NCBI GenBank assembly: GCA_020161615.1
Contig: JAIUPD010000007.1
Span: 62,001 to 126,000 of the forward strand
Reading direction: 5' to 3'
Length of the DNA stretch: 64,000 nt
From: Pseudomonadota bacterium
GTDB lineage: Bacteria; Pseudomonadota; Alphaproteobacteria; Rhodobacterales; Rhodobacteraceae
Shown: piece by piece, positions 53,490 to 63,242 of the stretch
How positions within the stretch are numbered: the first letter of the stretch is position 1
Layout of the letters: every line of letters starts with the position of its first letter
Notes under the pieces: model-generated
What the model was told of the DNA's origin: nothing
The model's database searches: none
Seen by the model: the letters and a program-made list of their open reading frames with translations, nothing else
Translations under genes and position numbers: made by a program

Positions 53490-54580
53490 CAGCGGGACTC
53501 CTTGGTTGGGGCAGGTGCGACAGGCAGCGACACCTCGAAGACGGTCTGGCCGGGCCGGGATTTCACCTCGATCCAGCCCTCATGGGCGCCGATGATCTTG
53601 GAGACCAGCGCCAGCCCCAGCCCGGTGCCGTTTTCGCGGCCCGAGACGAAGGGTTCGAAAATATTCTCGGCGATGGCCGGGGGCAGGCCCGGCCCATCGT
53701 CGATGATCTGCACATGAATCGGCAGGGCCACGCGGCGGCCGTCGAGGCCCGCGACCTGCAGCCCGCGCTCGAAATAGGTATGGATGCGAATCGTGCCGCC
53801 CTTGGGCTGGGCCTCGGAGGCGTTCTTCAGCAGATTCAGGAATACCTGCTGCAACTGGTCGGGATCGGCCCAGACCTCGGGCAGTGAGGGGTCGTAATCG
53901 TCGGTGATGCGCATATGCGCGCCGAATCCCACCTCGGCCGACCGCCGCGCGCGTTCCAGCACGTCATGGATATTGACCGGCCGACGCTCGGGCGGACGCT
54001 GGTCGCCGAATTGCTCGACCTGATCGAGCAGCTTCACGATGCGCCGCGTCTCGGCCACGATCAGGTCGGTGAGTTCGCGGTCAGCGGCGCTGAGCCCCAT
54101 GGACAACAGCTGCGCGGCCCCGGCGATCCCCGCCAGCGGGTTCTTGATCTCATGCGCCAGCATGTCGGCCATGCCGATCGCCGATTTCGCCGCCCCCTTC
54201 AACACCGAGGTCCGCCCCAGCCGCCCGGCAATGTCGCGCGGTGTGATGAGCAGAAGCAGCGTCTCGGCCTCGTCGTTCATCGGCGCGATCTGCACCGAGC
54301 ACAGGACCGGCGGCCGGTCCCCGGTGCAGACCTCGCAATCGTTGATGAAGATGGGCGCGCGGTTGTTGCGCGCACGGTCCACCGCCTCGTCCATCGGTGC
54401 GTCGATGGCCAGCCGGTCGAAGGCGGGCTCGCCCCTGAGCATCACCGCCGAGGCCGAGCAGAATTGTTCCGCGGCCGAGTTGCAATCGAGGATCCGCTCC
54501 TTGCCGCCGACCGAGCCGGTGGTGAAAGCCGGCATCGGCAGCGCCGCGAAGATGGCGCCGGGGATCGGCGGGCCGCTCAT
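53489..54580 (-). CDS. ntrB: Nitrogen regulation sensor kinase NtrB
   Basis: A 363-residue soluble kinase/phosphatase acting on NtrC under control of the PII protein. The N-terminal PAS-like domain (residues about 1-120) is followed by the H-box [20 protein letters not shown] and the catalytic boxes ([35 protein letters not shown]). The start at 54580 ([15 protein letters not shown]) overlaps the dusB stop by 4 bases, which fixes it over longer open frame. No transmembrane segment is present, as expected. Confidence 0.95.
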   Translation of the reverse strand: MSGPPIPGAIFAALPMPAFTTGSVGGKERILDCNSAAEQFCSASAVMLRGEPAFDRLAIDAPMDEAVDRARNNRAPIFINDCEVCTGDRPPVLCSVQIAPMNDEAETLLLLITPRDIAGRLGRTSVLKGAAKSAIGMADMLAHEIKNPLAGIAGAAQLLSMGLSAADRELTDLIVAETRRIVKLLDQVEQFGDQRPPERRPVNIHDVLERARRSAEVGFGAHMRITDDYDPSLPEVWADPDQLQQVFLNLLKNASEAQPKGGTIRIHTYFERGLQVAGLDGRRVALPIHVQIIDDGPGLPPAIAENIFEPFVSGRENGTGLGLALVSKIIGAHEGWIEVKSRPGQTVFEVSLPVAPAPTKESR

Positions 54581-55566
54581 GCCGCGTCCCGCCAGGGTTC
54601 GAGCGCTTGCGGCAACGCCGCCAGCACCGCCGCGGCATCGCTTTCGCGCATCAGCCGGGCGCGCAGCCCGGGCTCGCCCCCCGCCGCATCGATATACCAG
54701 CCGAGGTGCTTGCGGGCGATGCGAACGCCCAGATCCCGGCCGTAGAAATCGAGCATCCCCTCGTAATGCGCGGCCACCAGATCGACCAGCGCGGCACCTT
54801 CCGGCACCTCGGGCGCGGGCGTGCCGTAAAGCGCGGCGCTGATCTGGGCCAGCAGCCAGGGCCGCCCCTGCGCGGCGCGTCCGACCATCACCCCGGCCCC
54901 GCCAGACTGGGCCAGCGCGGCCCGCGCGGCCTCGGGCCCGTCGATGTCGCCATTGGCCAGCACCGGGACCGAGACGGCCCCAACAACCTCGGCAATCGCC
55001 GCCCAATCGGCGCGGCCGGTGTAGAATTGCGCGCGGGTTCTACCGTGAATGGTGATCATCCGCACACCGGCGCCCTCTGCCTGCTGCGCGATCTTCGCCG
55101 CGTTGAGGCAATCGCCGTCCCAGCCCAGCCGGGTCTTCAACGTCACGGGCACGGAAACCGCGCCCACCACCGCCTCGATCAGGCGCAGCGCCAGATCGGG
55201 CTCCCTCATCAGGGCCGAGCCCGCGGCGCCCCCCACCACCTTCTTGGCCGGGCAGCCCATGTTGATGTCGATGATCGGCGCGCCCTGCCCTTCGGCGATC
55301 CGCGCGGCTTCGGCCATGGCGCCCGCATCGCGGCCGGCCAGCTGCACCGAGGTCGGCACATCGGCGTCCACCTCGGCCCGGGCGCGGCTGGCGGCCCGGC
55401 GCGAGGGCCGTGCGGTGACCATCTCGCCCGAGGCGATCATCTCGCTCACGACGAGGCCCGCGCCGAACGACGCGACGACGCGGCGGAACGGCAGATCGGT
55501 AATCCCGGACATGGGCGCCAGTACAACGGGCGATGTCAGGGGAACGGGAAAGGCGACGGCAGTCAT
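54577..55566 (-). CDS. dusB: tRNA-dihydrouridine synthase (DusB/NifR3)
   Basis: A 329-residue flavoenzyme that reduces uridines to dihydrouridine in tRNA. The TIM-barrel FMN site begins VVLAPMSGITDLPFRR; INMGCPAKKVVGGAAGSALM carries the catalytic Cys; TIHGRTRAQFY and VLANGDI follow, with VMVGRAAQGRPWL near the end. It was first described as nifR3 heading the ntrBC operon in R. capsulatus, and has the same position here. Starting ATG at 55566; divergent from ispDF by 223 bases. Confidence 0.97.
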   Translation of the reverse strand: MTAVAFPVPLTSPVVLAPMSGITDLPFRRVVASFGAGLVVSEMIASGEMVTARPSRRAASRARAEVDADVPTSVQLAGRDAGAMAEAARIAEGQGAPIIDINMGCPAKKVVGGAAGSALMREPDLALRLIEAVVGAVSVPVTLKTRLGWDGDCLNAAKIAQQAEGAGVRMITIHGRTRAQFYTGRADWAAIAEVVGAVSVPVLANGDIDGPEAARAALAQSGGAGVMVGRAAQGRPWLLAQISAALYGTPAPEVPEGAALVDLVAAHYEGMLDFYGRDLGVRIARKHLGWYIDAAGGEPGLRARLMRESDAAAVLAALPQALEPWRDAA

Positions 55567-55789
55567 CAGGCCCTGTCAGTCGGGGTGTGCGGTGGTGCAA
55601 CGGTGCCCATCTAGCGCGCAGATCGGGCAGACGGAAAGGCAGACGGAAAAGATTCTGCCCGCGCTTTCATCAATTGCCCTTTTTGCGCGCAAATCTCAAT
55701 CGACGACGCCTCATTTTCATGCAATGCCCTCTTGGAAGCGACGCAGCAGCAGGCTTGCGGGCCTTCGCGCAACGGCCTAAGTCCCGGAC

Positions 55790-56932
55790 ATGAGCCGCAC
55801 AGACGACATTGCCGTGATCCTCGTCGCCGCCGGGCGGGGCAGTCGCATGGGCGGCGGCCTGCCGAAGCAATGGCGGCTGCTGGCGCGCCGGCCGGTGCTG
55901 GCGCATACCGTCGCGGCCTTCCGGGCGGCGGGGCTGGAGCGGATCCTTCTGGTCATTCACCCCGAGGACCGCGCCCGCGCCGAAGCCCTGGGCCTGCCGC
56001 TGGTCGAGGGCGGCGCCAGCCGCAGCGACTCGGTCCGCGCGGCGCTGACGGCGCTGGCCGCCGATCCCCCGGCCCTTGTCCTGATCCACGACGCCGCCCG
56101 CCCGCTGGTCGAGCCGTCGCTGATCGCCGGTGTCCTCGACGCGCTCGCCTCCCATCCCGCCGCCGCCCCCGCCTTGCCGGTGGTCGATGCCCTCTGGCGG
56201 GGCGAGGCGGGCGCGGTCGCTGGCCTGCAACCCCGCGACGGGCTGTTTCGCGCCCAGACCCCGCAGGGGTTCGATTTCCGGGCCCTCAGCGCCGCCTATG
56301 CCGCCCATCCCGGCGATGCCGCCGATGATGTGGCCGTGGCGATGGCCGCGGGCCTCAAGGTCGCCATCACCCCGGGCAGCGAGCGCAATCTCAAGCTCAC
56401 CTATCCCGAGGATTTCACCCGCGCCGAGCAGATGCTGGCGGAAAGGAGCGCCATGGACATTCGCCTTGGCAACGGTTTCGACGTCCACGCCTTTACCGAA
56501 GGCGATCACGTCTGGCTCTGTGGCGTGAAGGTGCCGCACACGAAGGCGCTGCTGGGTCATTCCGACGCCGATGTCGGCATGCACGCCCTGACCGACGCGC
56601 TCTATGGCGCCATGGCCGAGGGCGATATCGGCCGCCATTTCCCGCCGTCTGACCCGCAGTGGAAGGGCGCGGCGAGCCATATCTTCCTGCGCCACGCCGG
56701 GGAACTGGCCCGCAGCCGGGGCTTCACGATCTCCAATTGCGACGTGACGCTGATCTGCGAACGGCCCAAGGTCGGCCCCCATGCCGGGGCGATGCAGGCG
56801 GCGCTGGCCGAGATCCTGGGGATCGAGGTAGACCGCGTCTCGGTCAAGGCGACCACCTCCGAACGGCTGGGCTTCACCGGCCGCGAGGAAGGCATCGCCG
56901 CCATCGCCACCGCAACCCTGGTGAAAGCATGA
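55790..56932 (+). CDS. ispDF: Bifunctional IspD/IspF isoprenoid enzyme
   Basis: A 380-residue fusion. Residues about 1-220 are IspD (2-C-methyl-D-erythritol 4-phosphate cytidylyltransferase: [41 protein letters not shown]), and the remainder is IspF (2,4-cyclodiphosphate synthase: [32 protein letters not shown] with the metal His/Asp set, [11 protein letters not shown]). The two activities act non-consecutively in the MEP pathway; the fusion is typical of alphaproteobacteria. It overlaps pgpA by 4 bases. Confidence 0.97.
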   Translation: MSRTDDIAVILVAAGRGSRMGGGLPKQWRLLARRPVLAHTVAAFRAAGLERILLVIHPEDRARAEALGLPLVEGGASRSDSVRAALTALAADPPALVLIHDAARPLVEPSLIAGVLDALASHPAAAPALPVVDALWRGEAGAVAGLQPRDGLFRAQTPQGFDFRALSAAYAAHPGDAADDVAVAMAAGLKVAITPGSERNLKLTYPEDFTRAEQMLAERSAMDIRLGNGFDVHAFTEGDHVWLCGVKVPHTKALLGHSDADVGMHALTDALYGAMAEGDIGRHFPPSDPQWKGAASHIFLRHAGELARSRGFTISNCDVTLICERPKVGPHAGAMQAALAEILGIEVDRVSVKATTSERLGFTGREEGIAAIATATLVKA

Positions 56933-57423
56933 CTCTTTCGCGCCTCGTTTCCATCGGCTTCGGCCTGGGCCTGCTGCGTCCCGCCCCGGGCACCTGGGGT
57001 TCGGCCGGGGCCATTGCCGTGGGGCTGGTCATCGACCGCTACCTCGGCGCACCGGTGCTGGTGCTGGCCGCCATCGTCGCCACCTTCGCCGGGATCTGGG
57101 CCTGTCATGCGGAACTGCGCGACCGGCCCGGCGCCGACCCCTCCGAGATCGTCATCGACGAAGTGGCCGGGCAATGGCTGGCGCTCAGCTTCCCGGCGAT
57201 GGCCTTCTGGTTCCGCGGCTGGGAGACCTGGATGCCTTACCCCGGCTGGGTCGCGGCTTTCCTCTTCTTCCGCCTCTTCGACATCTGGAAACCCTGGCTG
57301 ATCCGCAAGGCCGATGAACGCGCCGACTGGATGGGCGTGATGCTGGACGATCTGCTGGCGGGACTCGCCGCCGGGGTCGCGGTGATCATCGCCGCCGGCA
57401 TCGCTCATGGGGTGCTGATGTGA
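56929..57423 (+). CDS. pgpA: Phosphatidylglycerophosphatase A
   Basis: A 164-residue inner-membrane phosphatase making phosphatidylglycerol from its phosphate. The PgpA features are [17 protein letters not shown] near the N-terminus, [14 protein letters not shown] in the middle and [15 protein letters not shown], with about three hydrophobic segments. The start overlaps the ispDF stop, and the stop overlaps the next gene. Confidence 0.93.
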   Translation: MTLSRLVSIGFGLGLLRPAPGTWGSAGAIAVGLVIDRYLGAPVLVLAAIVATFAGIWACHAELRDRPGADPSEIVIDEVAGQWLALSFPAMAFWFRGWETWMPYPGWVAAFLFFRLFDIWKPWLIRKADERADWMGVMLDDLLAGLAAGVAVIIAAGIAHGVLM

Positions 57424-57896
57424 CCGACGCGCTCTCCACCGAGGTTCTGGCGCTGGCCCGCGCCGCCGGACTGATGATTGCCACCGCCGAAAGCTGCACC
57501 GGCGGGCTGGTCGCGGGGGCGCTGACGGCGATCCCGGGATCCTCGGATGTGGTAGACCGCGGCTTCGTCACCTATTCCAACGCCGCCAAGCGCGAGATGC
57601 TGGGTGTCCGGGCCGAGACCCTCGACGCGCAGGGCGCGGTCAGCGAGGCGGTCGCGGCCGAAATGGTGCTGGGGGCGCTGTCCCACAGTGGCGCGGGGCT
57701 GGCCGTGTCGATCACCGGGATCGCCGGTCCCGGCGGGTCCGAATTCAAGCCCGAGGGCCGGGTCTGTTTCGGCATTGCCCGAAAGGGAGGCAGTGCCCGC
57801 ACCGAAACTATCGACTTCGGCCCCCTCGGTCGGGCCGAGGTGCGCGCAGCCTCTGTGCAGCATGCCTTGATTCTGCTCAAGAGCGCCCTGCCTTGA
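57420..57896 (+). CDS. pncC: CinA C-terminal/PncC-type nicotinamide-nucleotide amidase
   Basis: A 158-residue protein equal to the C-terminal domain of CinA, which deamidates nicotinamide mononucleotide to nicotinate mononucleotide in pyridine-nucleotide salvage. Seen: ATAESCTGGLVAGALTAIPGSS, with the catalytic Ser, YSNAAKREMLGV and VSITGIAGPGGS. The start is GTG at 57420, overlapping the pgpA stop as GTGA; no ATG is possible before the conserved start. A hairpin follows at 57913. Confidence 0.9.
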   Translation: MTDALSTEVLALARAAGLMIATAESCTGGLVAGALTAIPGSSDVVDRGFVTYSNAAKREMLGVRAETLDAQGAVSEAVAAEMVLGALSHSGAGLAVSITGIAGPGGSEFKPEGRVCFGIARKGGSARTETIDFGPLGRAEVRAASVQHALILLKSALP

Positions 57897-57912
57897 TTCA
57901 CAAATCGCGCGC

Positions 57913-57935
57913 GAATTGGGCAAGACGCCCAATTC
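57913..57935. terminator. Palindrome downstream of the pncC-type gene
   Basis: GAATTGGGC and GCCCAATTC form a 9-bp stem with a 5-base loop, 16 bases past the stop. It resembles the other intergenic hairpins of the window; there is no T-run. Confidence 0.5.
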
Positions 57936-58056
57936 ATCGCCCTTGACGCCCTCAGTTTCGCAACTGGACGGCGACTGACCGCTTCAATGCGGGATTGCCT
58001 CTTTTCTGGCCAGCCTGGAAACGCGCACAGGATGCGTCACGGCCAAGGAGGGGACA

Positions 58057-59235
58057 ATGAACGCAGCCGATACCGCATTTCTGATCACCGCAACGGCACT
58101 CGTGCTGTTCATGACCCTGCCGGCGCTGGCGCTGTTCTATGGCGGGCTGGTGCGCGCCCGCAACGTGCTCAGCGTCTTCATGCATGTCTTCTCCATCGCC
58201 TGCCTGATGTCGATCCTGTGGCTGGCGCTGGGCTATACCATCGCCTTCGGCGAACCGGGCGGCGTCTGGGGCGGGCTCTCGCGCGCCTTCCTGAACGGCG
58301 TGACCTCCGACAGCCTGACCGGCACCGTGCCCGAGGTCCTGTTCTTCGCCTTCCAGATGACCTTTGCCATCATCACCCCGGCGCTGATCGTCGGCGCCTA
58401 TGTCGAGCGTGTGGGCTTCGGCTTCGTGCTGACCTTCTCGGCCGCCTGGATGCTGCTGGTCTATGCGCCGGTCGTGCACTGGATCTGGGGCGGCGGATTC
58501 ATGGCCGATGGCGGGATCTGGGGCGAGACCGGGACGCGCGATTTCGCGGGTGGCATCGTCGTGCATGAAACCGCGGGTCTGGCGGCGCTGGTCATCGCCT
58601 GGTTCCTGGGTCCCCGCAAGAACCGCACCACCCCGCCCCACCAGCCGGGTCTGGTGATGATCGGCGCGGCGATGCTCTGGGTCGGCTGGTTCGGCTTCAA
58701 CGGCGGCTCGGCGCTGGCGGCGAACGGCCAGGCGGCGATGGCGATCACGGTGACGCATCTGTCGGCCGCCGCCGCCTCGCTCAGCTGGATCCTGTGGGAA
58801 CGCATCAAGTTCGGCCGCGCCTCGATGGTGGGCCTCGTCACCGGCACCATCGCCGGGCTGGCCTCGATCACCCCGGCGGCGGGCTTTGTCGGCCCCATCG
58901 CCGCGCTGGTCATCGGCGCAGTGGCGGGCATTCTCTGCCAGGAGGCGGTCAATCTGGTCCGCAACCGACTGAAGATCGACGACACGCTCGATGTCTTCGC
59001 CGTGCATGGCGTGGGCGGCATCTTCGGCACGATCATGGTCGCGGTGCTGGGTCAGGGCGCCTGGATAGCCCAGCTGGGCGCGCTGGCCCTGGTCGGCGTC
59101 TACACCGTGGTGATGTCGGCAGTGCTGTTGAAACTGGTGGCGATGGTCACGCGCCTGCGGGTCGATGCCGAGACCGAGACCAATGGCCTGGATCTGTCGG
59201 TCCATGGCGAACGCGCCTACGAGCTCAATTCCTGA
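58057..59235 (+). CDS. amt: Ammonium transporter (Amt family)
   Basis: A 392-residue membrane channel with about eleven transmembrane helices. Amt hallmarks: FYGGLVRARNVLSVF, the central AWMLLVYAPVVHWIWGGG segment, twin-histidine helices VHETAGLAALVIAW and VHGVGGIFGTIMV, and FGFNGGSALAANGQAAMAI. It conducts ammonia/ammonium. A glnK gene normally precedes amtB; none fits in the 160 bases upstream, so this is an orphan Amt, close to the ntr cluster. There is no signal peptide. Confidence 0.94.
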   Translation: MNAADTAFLITATALVLFMTLPALALFYGGLVRARNVLSVFMHVFSIACLMSILWLALGYTIAFGEPGGVWGGLSRAFLNGVTSDSLTGTVPEVLFFAFQMTFAIITPALIVGAYVERVGFGFVLTFSAAWMLLVYAPVVHWIWGGGFMADGGIWGETGTRDFAGGIVVHETAGLAALVIAWFLGPRKNRTTPPHQPGLVMIGAAMLWVGWFGFNGGSALAANGQAAMAITVTHLSAAAASLSWILWERIKFGRASMVGLVTGTIAGLASITPAAGFVGPIAALVIGAVAGILCQEAVNLVRNRLKIDDTLDVFAVHGVGGIFGTIMVAVLGQGAWIAQLGALALVGVYTVVMSAVLLKLVAMVTRLRVDAETETNGLDLSVHGERAYELNS

Positions 59236-59244
59236 CCCTGGCCG

Positions 59245-59269
59245 GGCCCGCGTCCTTCCGGCGCGGGCC
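59245..59269. terminator. Convergent hairpin between amt and the START-domain gene
   Basis: GGCCCGCG pairs with CGCGGGCC around a 9-base loop, between stops at 59235 (plus) and 59281 (minus). Confidence 0.55.
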
Positions 59270-59280
59270 ATATCCGGCGC

Positions 59281-59736
59281 TCAGCCGTAGAGCTTGCGCG
59301 CGCGGGTCTCGAAGGCGCCGACGACGCGGCGCATTGCTTCGTCGAACACCAGCCCGATGACCTTCTGCAGGATGGCGTTGCGAAATTCGAAATCGACCTC
59401 GAAGCGGACGCGGCAACCATCGCCTTCGGGTTCGACTTCCCAGAACGAGTGCAGATACTTGAAGGGGCCGTCCAGATACTCGGTCTCGATCCGCCGTTCG
59501 CCCGGTATCAGCACCACGCGCGAGCCGAATTTCTCGCGGAAGACCTTGAAGCTGATCACCAGATCCGCCTCCATCACCTCGGCCCCCTCGCCGCGTTCCG
59601 GCAGCGGCCTGCGCGAGCGGATGCGGGCGGCGGCGGTCCAGGGCAGGAATTCAGGGTAGCGCGCCACATCCGCCACCAGGTCGTAGATCTGTTCCGGCGT
59701 ATAGGGCAGCAGGCGGTTTTCGCTGTGATGGGGCAT
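59281..59736 (-). CDS. COQ10/RatA-type START-domain protein
   Basis: A 151-residue polyketide-cyclase/START-fold protein. The family starts MPHHSENRLLPYTPEQIYDLVADVARYPEFLPW, followed by the beta-sheet of the lipid cavity and the C-terminal helix (FRNAILQKVIGLVFDEAMRRVVGAFE). In eukaryotes COQ10 binds and delivers ubiquinone; bacterial members are also annotated RatA, but a toxin role is not implied here. The start at 59736 is chosen for the GAGG just upstream; ATG 59751 is the alternative. Confidence 0.87.
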   Translation of the reverse strand: MPHHSENRLLPYTPEQIYDLVADVARYPEFLPWTAAARIRSRRPLPERGEGAEVMEADLVISFKVFREKFGSRVVLIPGERRIETEYLDGPFKYLHSFWEVEPEGDGCRVRFEVDFEFRNAILQKVIGLVFDEAMRRVVGAFETRARKLYG

Positions 59737-59815
59737 CCCGACCTCTGGCATGTGCGGGCGTCTTTTCCTAGAGTGGGCCCCGGTTTTCAACCCCTGAAGC
59801 AAGGCCAGCGACGCC

Positions 59816-60352
59816 ATGACCCAGCCGTCCTATGTGATCGACCAGATGATCTCGGCCAAGCGGATCGCCGCCAGGGTCGAGGCGCTGGCCCATGAGATCA
59901 CCGAAGCCTTCAGGGATACCGACAAGCTGGTGGTCGTGGGCCTCCTGCGCGGGTCCTTCGTCTTCATCGCCGATCTGGTGCGCGAGATCGACCTGCCGGT
60001 CGAGGTCGATTTCCTCGAGGCCAGCTCCTATGGCGACTCGATGCAATCCAGCCGCGAGGTGCGGATCCTCAAGGACTTGCGGGGCGAGATTGCCGGGCGC
60101 GACGTGCTGGTGGTCGAGGATATCGTGGATACGGGCTTCACGCTGCACCACGTCAAGCACCTGCTCATGGCCCGCCAGCCCCGGCGCCTGGAAATCTGCG
60201 CCCTGCTGGACAAACCCTCGCGGCGCGAGGTCGATATCAAGGCCACCTGGACCGGGTTCGAAATCCCCGATGAATTCGTCGTGGGCTATGGCATCGACTA
60301 CGCGCAGCGGAACCGCAACCTGCCCTATATCGGCAAGGTGCGTTTCACCTGA
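59816..60352 (+). CDS. hpt: Hypoxanthine phosphoribosyltransferase
   Basis: A 178-residue salvage enzyme converting hypoxanthine (and guanine) with PRPP to nucleotides. The PRPP motif is [14 protein letters not shown], with the [13 protein letters not shown] segment before it and the purine-contacting [21 protein letters not shown] region after. It competes for hypoxanthine with the xanthine dehydrogenase in this window. It is divergent from the START-domain gene. Confidence 0.95.
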   Translation: MTQPSYVIDQMISAKRIAARVEALAHEITEAFRDTDKLVVVGLLRGSFVFIADLVREIDLPVEVDFLEASSYGDSMQSSREVRILKDLRGEIAGRDVLVVEDIVDTGFTLHHVKHLLMARQPRRLEICALLDKPSRREVDIKATWTGFEIPDEFVVGYGIDYAQRNRNLPYIGKVRFT

Positions 60353-60358
60353 GGGCCG

Positions 60359-61261
60359 TCACCGGCGATGACCCCGCTTGCGCAGCGTGGCGCAATCGTC
60401 GAACCATTCGACACGCTCCTCCGGGTCGGCCCGGCTCAGCGCCCAGTGGCAGGCCGCGGCGACCTCTTCCGACGAGGCGCGGTCCGTGGCCTGCCCGTCG
60501 AGCAGCCAGGCCAGGTTATAGCCCGCGCGGGCGTATCCGCCCGTCATGGCCTGCCGGTAGAGCACCTCGGCCTGCGCCAGATCGACCGGGCCCCCGGCGC
60601 CGGTTTCCAGCATGTAGCCATAATTGCTTTGCGCCTGGGCCACGCCCCCTGCCGCCGCCTCGCTGAAATACCGGCGGGCGAGGGCCTCGTCCTGCGGGAC
60701 CCCCGTTCCGTTCAGATAGAGATGCGCCAGATATTCCGAAGCCCAGGAATCGCCCGCCGCCTGCCCGATCCGGTAAAGCCGCAGCGCTTCGGACAGATCG
60801 ACGGGACCGCCGATCCCGCGCTCGACCATCCGGCCCAGGGCGGAACTGGCCGGGCCATAGCCGAGATCCGAGGCCGACTGGATCCAGCGCCGCGCCGCCA
60901 CCATATCGACCGCGATCCCCGGCCGACCGTCGCGCAGCAATTGTCCCAGATTGAGCTGGGCGCGGACATCGCCCGCCTCGGCGGCGCGGGTCAGCCAGTA
61001 CCGGGCAGCGACCGGATCGGCGGCATAGACCAGCCCGTCGTCATAGGCCACGCCGACGATGTTCTGCGCCACCGGATCGCCGGCCTCGGCTGCGGGACGC
61101 AGGATCGCCAGCCCCTCGGCGTAGCGCCCTTCGGTAAAGAGGCGCCGCGCCGTGGCCAGATCGGCAGCCACGGCGGCCGGTGTATGCTGCGCGGCAACGG
61201 GTCGCGGCAGCCCCCCGACCGTCAGCACCCCCATCATCACGGCCAGCCAGATCGCCCGCAT
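60359..61261 (-). CDS. Sel1-repeat (TPR-like) secreted protein
   Basis: A 300-residue protein with a signal peptide (MRAIWLAVMMGVLTVGGLPRPVAAQ) and about six Sel1-type helical repeats of 34-38 residues from residue 60 to 270, for example VAARYWLTRAAEAGDVRAQLNLGQLL. Such scaffolds mediate protein-protein contacts in the periplasm. No partner is evident. ATG 61261 with GGAAAGGA upstream is preferred to a TTG at 61279. The 3' end almost meets hpt (6 bases). Confidence 0.85.
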   Translation of the reverse strand: MRAIWLAVMMGVLTVGGLPRPVAAQHTPAAVAADLATARRLFTEGRYAEGLAILRPAAEAGDPVAQNIVGVAYDDGLVYAADPVAARYWLTRAAEAGDVRAQLNLGQLLRDGRPGIAVDMVAARRWIQSASDLGYGPASSALGRMVERGIGGPVDLSEALRLYRIGQAAGDSWASEYLAHLYLNGTGVPQDEALARRYFSEAAAGGVAQAQSNYGYMLETGAGGPVDLAQAEVLYRQAMTGGYARAGYNLAWLLDGQATDRASSEEVAAACHWALSRADPEERVEWFDDCATLRKRGHRR

Positions 61262-61335
61262 TTTCGTCCTTTCCAACAACCAGCCGCAGGATCGCGCGAT
61301 TCGGCGCCCCCGCCTACACCCAAACCGGTTAAGTC

Positions 61336-62037
61336 TCAGGCCTTGCGGTGCAGATAGACCATCTCGGTATCGCGCAGGGCCACCGGCGCCTCGGCCACCG
61401 CCCAGCCCGAGGCCGCCGCCCCCGAGGCGATCGCCTGTCGGTACGGCGCGGGATCACCCCAGGTGGCATAGAGCTTGAAATCGGTATTGGCGAAGGGCTT
61501 CAGCCCGTCGTTCAGCACCGCCTCCCAGGTCGCGGCCATGCAGCCGGGGTTGCCCGCCTTGCGGTAATCGTCGAACACGACAATCCCCCCCTCGCGCAGC
61601 ATCACCCGGGCCGAGGCCGTGTCCCCGCGCACCAGATCGTAGGTATGGCCCGCGTCGATATGCACGAATCGCGCGCTGCCTGGCGCCACATGCCGGGTGA
61701 TGGTCGAGGTCGGCCCCCGCACGATGCGCGGCAGTTCCTTGTGAAAGGACAGATAGACCCGCTCGAACGCCGCCTGTGACACGTCCTTGTCGCGAAAGAA
61801 GCGCTGTTCGCCCGGGGCGGCTTCGGGTGCGGTGGCGATATCCTCGAAGAGGTCGCAGGCGGTGAAGACCTCGCCCGGGCGCAGATGGTTGCCGATCAGC
61901 ACCGCGCTCTTGCCCATGAAGACGCCCAGTTCGACCACGCCGCCGGGCGGCTGGGTGGCGGATTGATGGGCCAGAAGCCAGGCAAAGGCCGCCTGGTCGA
62001 TCGGCATGAACCAGCCGGGGATATCCTTGTAGTCCAT
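61336..62037 (-). CDS. SAM-dependent methyltransferase (class I)
   Basis: A 233-residue Rossmann methyltransferase. The SAM-binding motif is VVELGVFMGKSAVLIG, followed by an acidic segment FTACDLFED; FVHIDAGHTYD and GGIVVFDDYRK are typical of the TylF/Methyltransf_24 group, where the DAGHTY/DD residues bind metal and the substrate hydroxyl. The acceptor is unknown, possibly a sugar or small molecule. It is divergent from the next gene, with 231 bases between. Confidence 0.78.
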   Translation of the reverse strand: MDYKDIPGWFMPIDQAAFAWLLAHQSATQPPGGVVELGVFMGKSAVLIGNHLRPGEVFTACDLFEDIATAPEAAPGEQRFFRDKDVSQAAFERVYLSFHKELPRIVRGPTSTITRHVAPGSARFVHIDAGHTYDLVRGDTASARVMLREGGIVVFDDYRKAGNPGCMAATWEAVLNDGLKPFANTDFKLYATWGDPAPYRQAIASGAAASGWAVAEAPVALRDTEMVYLHRKA

Positions 62038-62268
62038 GCTTCACTCCTGACACCGAGCACTTGCTTCGCAGGCTATGCAAGGCCCGCATTCACCGCAAGC
62101 GGGCCGGTCGTCGCCGCGATGGCAACAATCGGCTCAGTGCGTTTCCGCCTCGGGGTCGGATTCCACAGGATCGCCACAGCTTGCCCGGTTTTCGGCCATG
62201 CCTCTGTGGTGTAAAAAAGGTTAATGTTTTGCTCCCCAAGGGGGCGCTTTCCGACTGCCGGGGGACCC

Positions 62269-63204
62269 ATGACCGACGAATCCATCGAGATGTTCGATGC
62301 CGGAGAGGCGCAATCGGATGCCGATTGGCTGGTCATCATGGACGAGATCGGCGAGGAAGCAGGCTATTTCGAACCCCTCGGGGGCGGGCATTCGGCCTTT
62401 TTCTCGGACCATGGCCCGGTGCTGCTGGTCAGCTTCGAGACGCGGGCGGGCATCCGGGGCGCTGGCGGCGGGCAGATGCCGCTGGGCTATCAGATCGCGG
62501 CGCCGCGCGGCTGGTCCTCGCTGACCCTGATCGCGCATGAGGACAGCTGGTTCCGCGACCCCGCCGTCTATGGCTATTTCGACCGGCTGATCGACGACGC
62601 CTTTTTCGAGGATTTCGACCGCGTGGTCTTCTATGGCGCGGGGATGGGCGGCTATGCCGCTGCCGCCTTCGCCGTAGCCGCCCCCGGCGCGACCGTCCTG
62701 GCGCTGGCGCCGCAGGCCACGCTCGACACCGAACTGGCCGAATGGGACCGCCGCTTCCTGCGGGCGCGCAAGCTCGATTTCAGCAGCCGCTTCGGCTTTG
62801 CGCCCGATATGTGCGAAGGCGCCGACAGCGTCTATCTGGTCTATGACCCGATCCAGCAGGTCGATGCGGTGCATGCGGCGATGTTCCGCGGGCCGCATAT
62901 CCACCGGCTGCGGGCCCGCCATATCGGCCGCGACCCGCAGGCGGAACTGGCCCGGGTGAATGTCCTGCGCCCGCTGATCGACGCGGCCTGCGCGGGCACC
63001 CTGACCCCGCAGCGCTTCTTCCACCTGTGGCGGGCGCGGCGCAGGAACGCGCATTACCTCGGCCGCCTGATCGGCCGGTTGCAAAGCCAGAACCGGCCGG
63101 CGCTTCTGTTGCGCGCGCTCAAGGCCGCCAACGAGCTGGTGGACCACCCGCAACTGCGTCAGGCCCTGCAACGGGCCGAAAGCGGGGCGCCCCCCGCGCG
63201 CTGA
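62269..63204 (+). CDS. Alpha/beta-hydrolase-like protein of unknown function
   Basis: A 311-residue soluble protein of a Rhodobacteraceae family often labelled phosphoadenosine phosphosulfate reductase in databases, although no PAPS-reductase motif is present. The middle part has an alpha/beta-hydrolase-like core: [19 protein letters not shown] at residues about 120-140, at the nucleophile elbow, but with Gly in place of the nucleophile Ser (GAGMG not GxSxG). The C-terminus is Arg-rich helical. Function is unknown. ATG 62269 is used; the longer open frame from 62224 is unlikely. Confidence 0.7.
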   Translation: MTDESIEMFDAGEAQSDADWLVIMDEIGEEAGYFEPLGGGHSAFFSDHGPVLLVSFETRAGIRGAGGGQMPLGYQIAAPRGWSSLTLIAHEDSWFRDPAVYGYFDRLIDDAFFEDFDRVVFYGAGMGGYAAAAFAVAAPGATVLALAPQATLDTELAEWDRRFLRARKLDFSSRFGFAPDMCEGADSVYLVYDPIQQVDAVHAAMFRGPHIHRLRARHIGRDPQAELARVNVLRPLIDAACAGTLTPQRFFHLWRARRRNAHYLGRLIGRLQSQNRPALLLRALKAANELVDHPQLRQALQRAESGAPPAR

Positions 63205-63242
63205 GGGTTCACAGCCGCCCGGGCGCGCGCTATGGGGTCGGC

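Noticed and set aside
57897-58056. Sigma-54 promoter or hidden glnK upstream of amt
   Set aside because: No TGGCAC-N5-TTGC pattern and no open frame of PII size is present.
59281-59736. Toxin annotation (RatA) for the START-domain protein
   Set aside because: No antitoxin partner is adjacent and the family's likely role is ubiquinone binding.
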